Shown here in pieces: positions 26,139-33,669 of a stretch of DNA of 64,000 bases; position 1 is the first letter of the stretch; each line of letters begins with the position of its first letter. The translations under genes were made by a program, and so were the position numbers. Source of the DNA: Agriterribacter sp039811345. Its GTDB lineage: Bacteria > Bacteroidota > Bacteroidia > Chitinophagales > Chitinophagaceae. The notes under the pieces are model-generated. The model did not search any database. It was not told where the DNA came from and worked only from the letters and a program-made list of their open reading frames with translations. Where the stretch lies: contig JBDHYJ010000012.1 of the NCBI GenBank assembly GCA_039811345.1, positions 1 through 64,000 on the forward strand, written 5' to 3'.

Positions 26139-27260
26139 TTACACCCTCACATATATTTTCCTTTTATCCATCCAATATCCTATCAACCAGCACAGCATCA
26201 TATAACACAACGAAAAAAATAGTGCCCCCCAGGCCCCAGGGAGGATTTTTTGAAAAATTGAACTGTTGATACTGTTGAAAAGATTGGTTTTAGGGCCGGT
26301 TTTGATAGTGAAAAGAATGACAGCTAATATTTCAGAAAGGATATAAATGAATAAAGGGTTCTTACCAAACACCTGAAAGAAGTGCACCCCTTTGGTTATA
26401 CCTTTAATTTCAATGATAAATATTAAAATACCAAGCATTACCATATCGAGTCCCACAGTATAAAGCACAAAGGAGCTGGTCCAAAGCTTCTTGTTAATAG
26501 GAAATACAAAATCCCAGAAATAGGCGAGGCATAAGGATGCAAAACCTGCAATCATCAGCTTAGTAACCGTTTCAAAATTGTTGCCTTTTTTTTGAATGAA
26601 TACACCCGCATAATATCCTGCCACCACATTTACAATAGCAGGTAAAGTACTTAACAGTCCTTCAGGGTCGAAAGCAACGCCTTCGCCATGATACAGATGA
26701 CTTTCCCCAAATAATAACAGGTCCAGCTTGTGCCCGGCATTCCCCGTCATGCTGTAATCACCACCCACATACAGGATGATCCAGTATGCTATAAGAAATA
26801 AGGCGCTAAGTGTCCAGACTGTTTTCTTAGATAAAAAATGGATCATCAGTGAGGCTATACCGTAGCAAAGTGCAATACGCTGTAATACACCCATGATACG
26901 GGTATCCTTAATTGGGAAGAATTCATAACCTCCCCCTTTTGCCTCCCTGAAAAACGGGAACCAGTACATGAGATAGCCTAGTAAAAAGATGATTAATGTT
27001 CTTTTAAATATTTTACGAAGTACACTATTGGTACCTGATTGCCTGTATTTAGGCATTGAAAAGCTCATTGCATTACCAACTACAAAGAGGAAAGTTGGGA
27101 AAACGAGATCTGTTGGTGTAAACCCATGCCATGCTGCATGTGACAAAGGAGTAAAAGGGATTGCACCACTGCCCTGGGTATTTACTATAATCATAAAACA
27201 GATAGTCATACCTCGAAGAACATCCAGGGCCAGGAAACGGGGAGAAACGGGTTTTGTCAT
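26139..27260 (-). CDS. HGSNAT-like acyltransferase membrane protein
   Basis: A 373-residue membrane protein with about ten helices, related to heparan-alpha-glucosaminide N-acetyltransferase and the DUF5009/DUF1624 group. The N-terminal signature is RFLALDVLRGMTICFMI followed by the loop with AAWHGFTPTDLVFPTFLFVVG, which holds the family's histidine. These enzymes move acetyl groups across the membrane to amino sugars, and in this phylum they often work in amino-sugar catabolism. The nearby aldose epimerase is convergent, not co-transcribed, so a shared pathway is only a guess. Confidence 0.85.
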   Translation of the reverse strand: MTKPVSPRFLALDVLRGMTICFMIIVNTQGSGAIPFTPLSHAAWHGFTPTDLVFPTFLFVVGNAMSFSMPKYRQSGTNSVLRKIFKRTLIIFLLGYLMYWFPFFREAKGGGYEFFPIKDTRIMGVLQRIALCYGIASLMIHFLSKKTVWTLSALFLIAYWIILYVGGDYSMTGNAGHKLDLLLFGESHLYHGEGVAFDPEGLLSTLPAIVNVVAGYYAGVFIQKKGNNFETVTKLMIAGFASLCLAYFWDFVFPINKKLWTSSFVLYTVGLDMVMLGILIFIIEIKGITKGVHFFQVFGKNPLFIYILSEILAVILFTIKTGPKTNLFNSINSSIFQKILPGAWGALFFSLCYMMLCWLIGYWMDKRKIYVRV

Positions 27261-27806
27261 AACTAAATGGGATTTATATTTCCAAGAATTGGTACAAAAA
27301 TGAAATAGTACACCGATTTTCAGTTCCTAACATTAAAAAAATTAAATTGACAAGGGTACAGTAATCCCAAAGGAATCGGAATATTAAATGATTTCTTTGT
27401 TTCAACAGTGATAAGACCACATAGTGCCTTCATTTAAAGATACGTTATTGCCGCCAATGAAATTTTAGATAACAAACAGGTAACATATCCAAATGTGAAG
27501 TGTTCTTCATTTGAGATAAAAGCAGCGGCATGAGGATTTTACAATTCATTAAGATCAGACTATAGATTTTTATCGGAAATTTGTACCTGTAAAAACAAAA
27601 TAAAGATGAGCATTGTAATTGCAATTTTATTTTGTATATTACGTTAGTAAACAAAGATCTTTAGAAAAATTTAACAAAAACAGATTAAACAAAACTTCAG
27701 GTTTTGCGTCTTTATATAAAAGAGATTTAAAACAGTCAATTTTCTCATAAGCAGTTAGTTTTGGTTGCGGCCTCTATTTCTATAGAGGCCAATTTATTTT
27801 AAATAC
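27261..27806. other. 546-base spacer
   Basis: No convincing gene. A minus-strand frame at 27445-27654 is AT-rich with no family features. The right part holds two hairpins and a 13-codon hydrophobic frame at 27606-27647, described under the candidate RNA. Confidence 0.5.
27600..27800 (+). ncRNA. Candidate structured RNA with terminator-like hairpin
   Basis: GGCCTCTAT (27769-27777) pairs perfectly with ATAGAGGCC (27782-27790) around TTCT, and AATTTATTTT follows, which fits a plus-strand terminator. No plus-strand gene ends nearby. Upstream there is a small hairpin (CAAAAC at 27690-27695 with GTTTTG at 27701-27706) and a 13-residue hydrophobic frame. On the minus strand the hairpin is followed by no T run, so it does not serve the vanZ transcript well. 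The 5' end is a guess. Confidence 0.28.
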
Positions 27807-28172
27807 CTACCGCTTTTTAAAAAGTAAAAAAGCTAAAGCCGAACCGAAAATATCTGCTATAATATCTCCGACTTCAAATCCCCGGTTTACCACAAAATAT
27901 TTTTGAACATATTCCATTCCTACTCCATAGAGTGAAGAAAGAATGAAAATAAGCAGGTAAATCCAAATACTCCTGAATTGAGTTGTACCATGCTTAACAT
28001 AATAACTCCAAAGCCATACCTGCCCCCCAAATAGTATAATATGAATGACCTTGTCAAAGTTGGGTAGCTCAGGTCCAGGAGGCAGTTCTTTGCCTGGAAT
28101 TATAAGCAGAATAAATATAGTAACAGACCAGACAAGAGCCGGCCATATTTGTTTTAATAATCTTTTGAGCAT
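27807..28172 (-). CDS. VanZ-family small membrane protein
   Basis: A 121-residue protein with four hydrophobic helices (about 9-25, 42-60, 68-85, 100-118). It matches the VanZ-like family: an FDKVIHIILFG segment (about 39-49), GMEYVQKYFVVNRGFEVGDIIADIFGSALAFLLF at the end with the conserved E and D residues. VanZ gives low-level teicoplanin resistance in enterococci; most homologues have no known role. It lies 13 bases downstream of gcvH, so the two are probably co-transcribed. Confidence 0.87.
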   Translation of the reverse strand: MLKRLLKQIWPALVWSVTIFILLIIPGKELPPGPELPNFDKVIHIILFGGQVWLWSYYVKHGTTQFRSIWIYLLIFILSSLYGVGMEYVQKYFVVNRGFEVGDIIADIFGSALAFLLFKKR

Positions 28173-28185
28173 GTTTTACAGGGCA

Positions 28186-28566
28186 TCAGTTTTTCACCAG
28201 TGCACTATAGGCTTCTGCTGTCAATAAAGTGTCTATATCAGCGGGGGTATCAACTTTTACTTTAATCATCCAGCCTTCACCATAAGGATCATTGTTTACC
28301 AGTTCAGGCTTATTATTTAATTCGGGATTGATTTCAATAATGGTTCCTGTAACGGGCAAAAAGAGATCACTTACGGTTTTCACAGCTTCCACAGTTCCAA
28401 AAACGGCTTCTGCTCCCAGGTGTTGATCCAGTGTTTCAATTTCAACATATACGATATCGCCCAATTCACTTTGTGCAAATTCAGTAATGCCAATTACGGC
28501 TATATCTCCTTCGAGACGAACCCATTCATGATCTTTAGTATAACGCAGGTTTTCAGGAAAATTCAT
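28186..28566 (-). CDS. gcvH: Glycine cleavage system H protein
   Basis: A 126-residue lipoyl carrier that shuttles the aminomethyl group between GcvP, GcvT and Lpd in glycine breakdown and one-carbon supply. The lipoylated lysine is K63 in VEAVKTVSDL. LRYTKDHEWVRLEGD opens the fold and NDPYGEGWMIKVK closes it. Usual length and intact. The other gcv genes are elsewhere. Confidence 0.97.
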   Translation of the reverse strand: MNFPENLRYTKDHEWVRLEGDIAVIGITEFAQSELGDIVYVEIETLDQHLGAEAVFGTVEAVKTVSDLFLPVTGTIIEINPELNNKPELVNNDPYGEGWMIKVKVDTPADIDTLLTAEAYSALVKN

Positions 28567-28630
28567 AATGCATATTTTAATGTTGCAAAGATTACAAAAT
28601 CCATTTGAAAAAAGCGTAAATCAAATTTTT

Positions 28631-28717
28631 ATGAAAAATCTTGTTTCATTTATTCTATTCTTCACCAGTCTTTTGCTCTGGATAAACTACTCATATTTAC
28701 TTCAGTTTTCTATGTAA
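28631..28717 (+). CDS. Possible 28-residue membrane peptide
   Basis: An ATG frame of 28 codons that is almost wholly hydrophobic (starts MKNLVSFILFFTSLLLW) lies alone between gcvH and the next gene, opposite to both. It could be a small membrane or toxin-like peptide. There is no ribosome-binding or promoter evidence and chance is likely in AT-rich DNA. Confidence 0.2.
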   Translation: MKNLVSFILFFTSLLLWINYSYLLQFSM

Positions 28718-28742
28718 ATATGTCTTTAACTTATTAGTATTC

Positions 28743-29096
28743 TCAATCAATGAAACCCGTTCTCTGAAAATACAGCAACACGTGATCTTTCATAAAGTTT
28801 TCCTGTTCAGGCAGGTTCATTGCCGGTAGTGATTTTAATTGTTTGAAATGCGGCCATCCGTCTTTATCCACCTTTTCCAGCTCATAATATCCGCTCTGTG
28901 AAAAAAGTGAACATACGGCGATGTGCATCAGGTCCTGTTTCTGCTCTTTGGTAAATTTTGTACGTATTTCACCAAACTCCTGGATGCCAATAAGAAAAAG
29001 AATGGCTTCCATATCTGGTTTTTTGTTAAACCGCTCCATAAGTTTTGCCTCAAGGTTCCACCAGCGCACCTGGAGATCACTATTAATATTGTTCAT
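28743..29096 (-). CDS. Conserved hypothetical protein
   Basis: A soluble protein of 117 residues from the ATG complementary to 29094-29096 (six further codons upstream are open). It is not recognised. The sequence is mostly helical, with WWNLEAKLMERFNKKPDMEAILFLIGIQEFGEI, a charged TKEQKQDLMHIAVCSLFSQSGYY stretch and a C terminus with MKDHVLLYF. No signal peptide or membrane helix. It looks like a real gene because codon use matches the neighbours and it fills the space divergently from serS. TACATTTG on its strand (29108-29101) is a possible -7 box, though very close to the start. Confidence 0.7.
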   Translation of the reverse strand: MNNINSDLQVRWWNLEAKLMERFNKKPDMEAILFLIGIQEFGEIRTKFTKEQKQDLMHIAVCSLFSQSGYYELEKVDKDGWPHFKQLKSLPAMNLPEQENFMKDHVLLYFQRTGFID

Positions 29097-29172
29097 GCCC
29101 CAAATGTACGCCAAAGGTTTTGCTCATCAGCTGATGAATGTATTCAGATTTTTATGAGTTTGTACTAACGAT

Positions 29173-29180
29173 TACCTTTG
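29173..29180 (+). promoter_or_regulatory. Candidate -7 box of serS
   Basis: TACCTTTG matches TAnnTTTG, 17 bases before the serS ATG. No proper -33 TTG is seen at 17-23 bases upstream. Confidence 0.35.
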
Positions 29181-29197
29181 CGTGAAATTTTTTGAGG

Positions 29198-30475
29198 ATG
29201 CTACAGGTAAATACACTCAGGCAAAATACGGATTGGGTTAAAAAAAGGCTGGCTGTAAAACATTTTGCCGATATAAGCCTGGTTGATAAGATTATTGCGT
29301 TGGATGATACACGTAAAAAACTTCAGCTCGAATTTGATACTCGTCAGTCAGAAGTGAACAGCACCTCTAAAATGATTGGGCAATATATAGCTAAAGGAGA
29401 TAAGGAGGCTGCTGAAAACGCTAAAGGGTTAGTTGCAAAGATAAAACAGGAAATCAACGGTATTAATGACAGCATAGCATCAACCGAAATGCAATTGCAG
29501 GAAGAGTTAATTAAACTGCCAAATCTACCTTCGGAACAAGTACCCGAGGGAAAAACACCGGAGGATAATGTGGTAGTTCGTGAGGGAGGTACAAAACCTA
29601 ATCTTGCTGCAACTGCCGTCCCACATTGGGAACTAATTAAAAAATACGGGTTGGTGGATTTTGAAACCGGCGCCAAAATTACTGGTAGTGGTTTCCCATT
29701 GTATAAAGGGAAAGGTGCAAAACTGCAACGGGCATTGGTGCAGTATTTTCTCGATTATAATACCCAGGCAGGATATATGGAATATCTGCCACCATTTATG
29801 GTGAATGAAGCATCGGCTTATGGAACGGGGCAGCTACCCGATAAAGAGGGACAGATGTATTATATGCCTGCTGATAACTTTTACATGATTCCTACTTCAG
29901 AAGTGCCGGTTACTAATATTTACAGGGATGAAATAATTAAGGAAGAAGAACTCCCGGTTAAGATGACAGCTTACTCACCCTGTTTCAGGCGCGAAGCGGG
30001 TAGTTTTGGTAAAGATGTCCGTGGGCTTAACAGGGTACACCAGTTTGAAAAAGTTGAGATTGTTCAGATTGTTCATCCTGATAAAAGTTATGATGCATTG
30101 GAAGAAATGGTGGCACATGTAGAAAAACTGGTGAACACACTGCAACTGCCTTATCGTATACTCAGGCTATGCGGAGGTGATATGAGTTTTACTTCTGCAC
30201 TTACTTACGACTTTGAAGTATATAGCGCCGCACAGGATCGCTGGCTGGAAGTAAGCTCAGTAAGTAATTTTGAAGCATACCAGGCCAACCGGGCAAAGAT
30301 TCGTTTCAAATCAAAAGACGAAAAAGGAAAGAATATTCTGGTACATACTCTCAACGGAAGTTCGCTGGCTCTCCCCCGAATTGTGGCCTGCCTGCTTGAA
30401 AATAATCAAACCGAGTCAGGCATTATACTTCCGGAAATATTACATTCCTATTTCGGTGAAAAAATTATCAGTTAA
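29198..30475 (+). CDS. serS: Serine-tRNA ligase
   Basis: A class II aminoacyl-tRNA synthetase that charges tRNA-Ser (and tRNA-Sec where present). The ATG at 29198 gives 425 residues; a TTG two codons upstream is less likely. The N-terminal coiled-coil arm covers about 28-100. Motif 2 is SPCFRREAGSFGKDVRG with FEKVE following. Motif 3 is LNGSSLALPRIVACLLEN. IPTSEVPVTN is the serine-binding TxE segment. Complete and presumably essential. Confidence 0.97.
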   Translation: MLQVNTLRQNTDWVKKRLAVKHFADISLVDKIIALDDTRKKLQLEFDTRQSEVNSTSKMIGQYIAKGDKEAAENAKGLVAKIKQEINGINDSIASTEMQLQEELIKLPNLPSEQVPEGKTPEDNVVVREGGTKPNLAATAVPHWELIKKYGLVDFETGAKITGSGFPLYKGKGAKLQRALVQYFLDYNTQAGYMEYLPPFMVNEASAYGTGQLPDKEGQMYYMPADNFYMIPTSEVPVTNIYRDEIIKEEELPVKMTAYSPCFRREAGSFGKDVRGLNRVHQFEKVEIVQIVHPDKSYDALEEMVAHVEKLVNTLQLPYRILRLCGGDMSFTSALTYDFEVYSAAQDRWLEVSSVSNFEAYQANRAKIRFKSKDEKGKNILVHTLNGSSLALPRIVACLLENNQTESGIILPEILHSYFGEKIIS

Positions 30476-30552
30476 TCCATAATCAGCATAACACAGGGTT
30501 CTCAGTTCTGTCATTTCACATTTGACATAATGGGAACAATGTAGTAACGCAT

Positions 30553-32070
30553 TCAACCCTGAACTGGTTCTGCTTCAATTAACTCAAGGGCTTTACCTGT
30601 TCTTTCACGAATTTGTTCACATATATCCTTATCGTCGGCAAGCGATTTGTGAAGAGAAGGTATCATCTCTTCCAGTTTACTTTGCCATTGCTGTGTTTTC
30701 ATTTCTTCGGGGAAACATCGGTTGAGCAAGTCTATCATAATGGAAACTGCTGTAGATGCACCCGGTGATGCTCCAAGCAATGCAGCAATCGTACCATCTG
30801 CTGAACTCACTACTTCAGTGCCAAATTCCAATATACCACCTTCTTCCTCATCCTTTTTTATTACCTGTACACGCTGCCCGGCTACTTCCAGATCCCAGTC
30901 ATAAATTTCTGCAAGAGGAAAATATTCTTTTAAAGCTTCCAGTCTGTCTTCCGGGGATTGGCTCACCTGTTCTATCAGGTATTTGGTTAAAGGGATATTG
31001 TGAATACCCGCCATCATCATAGGTTTGATATTGCTGATTTTAATGGAAGAAGGCAAATCCCAAAATGAACCATTCTTTAAAAACTTTGTGGAGAACCCTG
31101 CATAAGGCCCAAAAAGAAGAGATTTTTTGCCATCAATAATACGAGTATCTAAATGGGGGACACTCATGGGTGGTGATCCTACTGCAGCTTTACCATATAC
31201 TTTTGCAGAATGTCTTTCAATAACAGTCGGGTTGTTGCAAATAAGCCATTGACCGCTTACTGGAAAACCGCCATAACCTTTGCTTTCGGGAATGCCCGAT
31301 TTTTCGAGCAGTGGTAACGAACCTCCACCTGCACCTATGAAAAGGAATTTGGTGGTAATGGTTCTTTTGCCCCCGGTAGTCATGTTTTTCACCCGTAATT
31401 TCCAACGGTTGTTTTTGTCCTGCTCCAGATCGTATACTTCGTGAGCCAGCAATAACTTTACTTCGGGTTTATCAAAAAGATAACGGAATAATTTTCTGGT
31501 AAGGGCACCAAAATTTACATCAGTTCCCAAATTCATTTTTGTAGCAGCAACTTTTTCTTCAGCATCACGTCCCTCCATTACTAAAGGTATCCATTCCCTG
31601 AGTACTTCCCGATCTGTTGAAAACTCCATCCCTTCAAAAAGATGATAATGCAATAATGCTTCATATCTTTTCTTCAGATAGGCTACATTTTCTTCGCCAT
31701 GAACAAAACTCATGTGCGGAACTGAATGGATAAAGTCCTGGGGATTGCTGATATATTGTTTCTCCAGCAGGTAAGTCCAGAATTCCCTGCTTTGCAGAAA
31801 CTGACCGGCAATTTTTATTGCTTTGCTGCAATCAATTGAACCATCCTCTTTTTCGGGGGTATAGTTGAGTTCACAGAAAGCAGAATGACCGGTACCCGCA
31901 TTATTCCATGCGTCTGTGCTTTCTGCTGCTACAGTATGCAATCTTTCAATAACATAGATCGTAAGGCTGGGCTGAAGCTCTTTTAGCATCACAGCCAGGG
32001 TTGCGCTCATTATACCGGCGCCAACTAATACAACATCAGGGTTGTGTTCTTTAATAACGGTCTTGCTCAT
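30553..32070 (-). CDS. mqo: Malate:quinone oxidoreductase
   Basis: A 505-residue FAD enzyme, membrane-associated, that oxidises malate to oxaloacetate and passes electrons to quinone, replacing or adding to soluble malate dehydrogenase. The FAD-binding motif DVVLVGAGIMSATLAVML starts at about residue 13. Signatures are VIERLHTVAAESTDAWNNAGTGHSAFCELNYTP, GAGGGSLPLLEKSGIPE and, near the C terminus, ASPGASTAVSIMIDLL. Together with icd it shows an oxidative TCA cycle. Single gene, convergent with serS. Confidence 0.96.
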   Translation of the reverse strand: MSKTVIKEHNPDVVLVGAGIMSATLAVMLKELQPSLTIYVIERLHTVAAESTDAWNNAGTGHSAFCELNYTPEKEDGSIDCSKAIKIAGQFLQSREFWTYLLEKQYISNPQDFIHSVPHMSFVHGEENVAYLKKRYEALLHYHLFEGMEFSTDREVLREWIPLVMEGRDAEEKVAATKMNLGTDVNFGALTRKLFRYLFDKPEVKLLLAHEVYDLEQDKNNRWKLRVKNMTTGGKRTITTKFLFIGAGGGSLPLLEKSGIPESKGYGGFPVSGQWLICNNPTVIERHSAKVYGKAAVGSPPMSVPHLDTRIIDGKKSLLFGPYAGFSTKFLKNGSFWDLPSSIKISNIKPMMMAGIHNIPLTKYLIEQVSQSPEDRLEALKEYFPLAEIYDWDLEVAGQRVQVIKKDEEEGGILEFGTEVVSSADGTIAALLGASPGASTAVSIMIDLLNRCFPEEMKTQQWQSKLEEMIPSLHKSLADDKDICEQIRERTGKALELIEAEPVQG

Positions 32071-32292
32071 ACGTTGTTAAAATTTCCCTTTAAAAAACTA
32101 ATTCATATACGAAGCAAGGGTCTTGCAAAGAGCAGGCAAAACACTGATAAGGAGCAGGCATGAAATTTAAGGTCTGCGAATTTTGCCGCTTATGGTTCAC
32201 AAAGGTACATCAGAAAACTGAAGTGAGCAGTTATAAAATGGACGGGGTGCATTCTAAGGATATCTTTGATATTCATTATTTACTTTTGCCGG

Positions 32293-33621
32293 ATGAAGAA
32301 GAACAGCATTTCTTTTGATGATATACTTCCGGTGTTGAAGATTACCGAATTGAATGAAATGCAGCATTCGTTCTTAGGAGCAGCAAATTCAGGCAGTGAT
32401 ATTATTCTGTTGTCACCCACTGGTTCGGGTAAGACTATAGCTTTCCTGTTGTCTGTGTTGCAGCGATTAGATAAAACAAGCCGGAGAACTCAGGCAATAA
32501 TTATAGCACCTTCAAGAGAACTGACGCAGCAGATTGAGACTGTTTTTAAAAAAATGGGTACCGGTTTTAAAGTAACCAGTTGTTATGGCGGGCATTTGCG
32601 CGAAACGGAAGAAAATAATCTGAAGGAAGCGCCGGCACTGATTATCGGTACTCCGGGCAGACTTGCAGATCATATTCGTCGTGGCAATATTATTACTGCT
32701 TCTATTTCCACTCTTGTACTGGATGAGTTTGATAAATCGGTGGAGTTAGGGTTTGAGGATGAGATGTCGTTCATCATCGGGGCGCTGCCTGCTATACAGC
32801 ATCGCTGGCTAACTTCCGCAACGGATACATTGGATATGCCCGGATATATTGGGCTGAACAATCCGGTAAAACTTAGTTTTTTAAATGAGGAGCAAACAAA
32901 GCCGGAAAGACTTGACATTAAAATTGTCAGAAGCCCTGAAAAAGATAAGATCAATACTTTATTTAAACTGATCTGTTATTTAGGAAGTCGCCCTACAATT
33001 GTTTTTTGCAATCATCGGGAAGCGGTGGAACGCACCAGTGGTTTACTCAAAGAAAAAGGTATCTCCAATTTATTTTATCATGGTGCAATGGATCAGCGTG
33101 AACGGGATGCTGCATTGAGCAAATTCAGAAATGGCAGCACTGCCCTGCTGGTAACTACCGATCTTGCTGCACGGGGGCTTGATATTCCGCATATCAGATA
33201 CATTATTCATTATCATTTACCTGATACAGAGTCGGGGTTTATTCACCGAAACGGTAGAACAGCGCGCATGGAAGCGAGTGGTACTGCTATTATTATTCTT
33301 TCACCAGAAGAACTAACTCCTTCCTATATCACAGACGGAACGACAGCAATACAGCTTCCGGAAACAGAAGTATTACCTGAAAAACCCAAATGGACTACAT
33401 TATTTATTGGAGCGGGGAAAAAAGATAAAGTAAACAAAATAGATATCGTTGGGTTTCTTAGTAAAAAGGGAGAATTGAAAAAAGAAGACATAGGTCTGAT
33501 TGATGTAAAGGACTACTTTTCGTTTGTGGCTGTACGTAAGACCAGGGCAAACCATGTACTTCACCTTGTGAAAAATGAAAAAATCAAGAATAAGAAGGTG
33601 AAAATAGAAGTGGCTAAATAA
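32293..33621 (+). CDS. DEAD-box-type RNA helicase with DbpA-like C terminus
   Basis: A 442-residue ATP-dependent RNA helicase from the ATG at 32293; nine codons upstream are open but unlike the family. Motif I is SPTGSGKT (41-48), Ia is APSRELTQQ, II is DEFD (144-147) in place of DEAD, III is SAT (175-177), and VI is HRNGRTAR (318-325). The last 75 residues (TLFIGAGKKDKVNKIDIVGFLSK onward) look like the DbpA RNA-binding domain, which directs DbpA to 23S rRNA hairpin 92. So a role in 50S assembly is likely. A TATCTTTG box lies at 32261-32268. Confidence 0.9.
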   Translation: MKKNSISFDDILPVLKITELNEMQHSFLGAANSGSDIILLSPTGSGKTIAFLLSVLQRLDKTSRRTQAIIIAPSRELTQQIETVFKKMGTGFKVTSCYGGHLRETEENNLKEAPALIIGTPGRLADHIRRGNIITASISTLVLDEFDKSVELGFEDEMSFIIGALPAIQHRWLTSATDTLDMPGYIGLNNPVKLSFLNEEQTKPERLDIKIVRSPEKDKINTLFKLICYLGSRPTIVFCNHREAVERTSGLLKEKGISNLFYHGAMDQRERDAALSKFRNGSTALLVTTDLAARGLDIPHIRYIIHYHLPDTESGFIHRNGRTARMEASGTAIIILSPEELTPSYITDGTTAIQLPETEVLPEKPKWTTLFIGAGKKDKVNKIDIVGFLSKKGELKKEDIGLIDVKDYFSFVAVRKTRANHVLHLVKNEKIKNKKVKIEVAK

Positions 33622-33633
33622 TCACAGGAAGTG

Positions 33634-33650
33634 AAACGATAAATGGTAAA
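33634..33650 (-). repeat. 17-base dispersed repeat, copy 1
   Basis: The minus strand reads TTTACCATTTATCGTTT. It matches 15 of 17 bases of the sequence at 52064-52080 on the plus strand, in another spacer 18 kb away. Confidence 0.5.
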
Positions 33651-33669
33651 CTACAAACAAGAAACACCC

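Noticed and set aside
27445..27654. 69-codon minus-strand frame in the 546-base spacer
   Set aside because: AT-rich composition, cysteine/lysine runs and no domain, signal peptide or promoter. It looks like chance.
27807..28172. Vancomycin-type resistance locus suggested by VanZ
   Set aside because: No vanA, vanH, vanX or two-component system; the gene follows gcvH as a lone family member.
32266..32292. Upstream extension of the helicase
   Set aside because: The nine added residues are unlike the family and include the promoter-like TATCTTTG; the ATG at 32293 is better.
32160..32318. 52-codon plus-strand frame with a CEFC motif before the helicase
   Set aside because: It overlaps the helicase start in another frame, has no homology features, and the helicase frame is far stronger.
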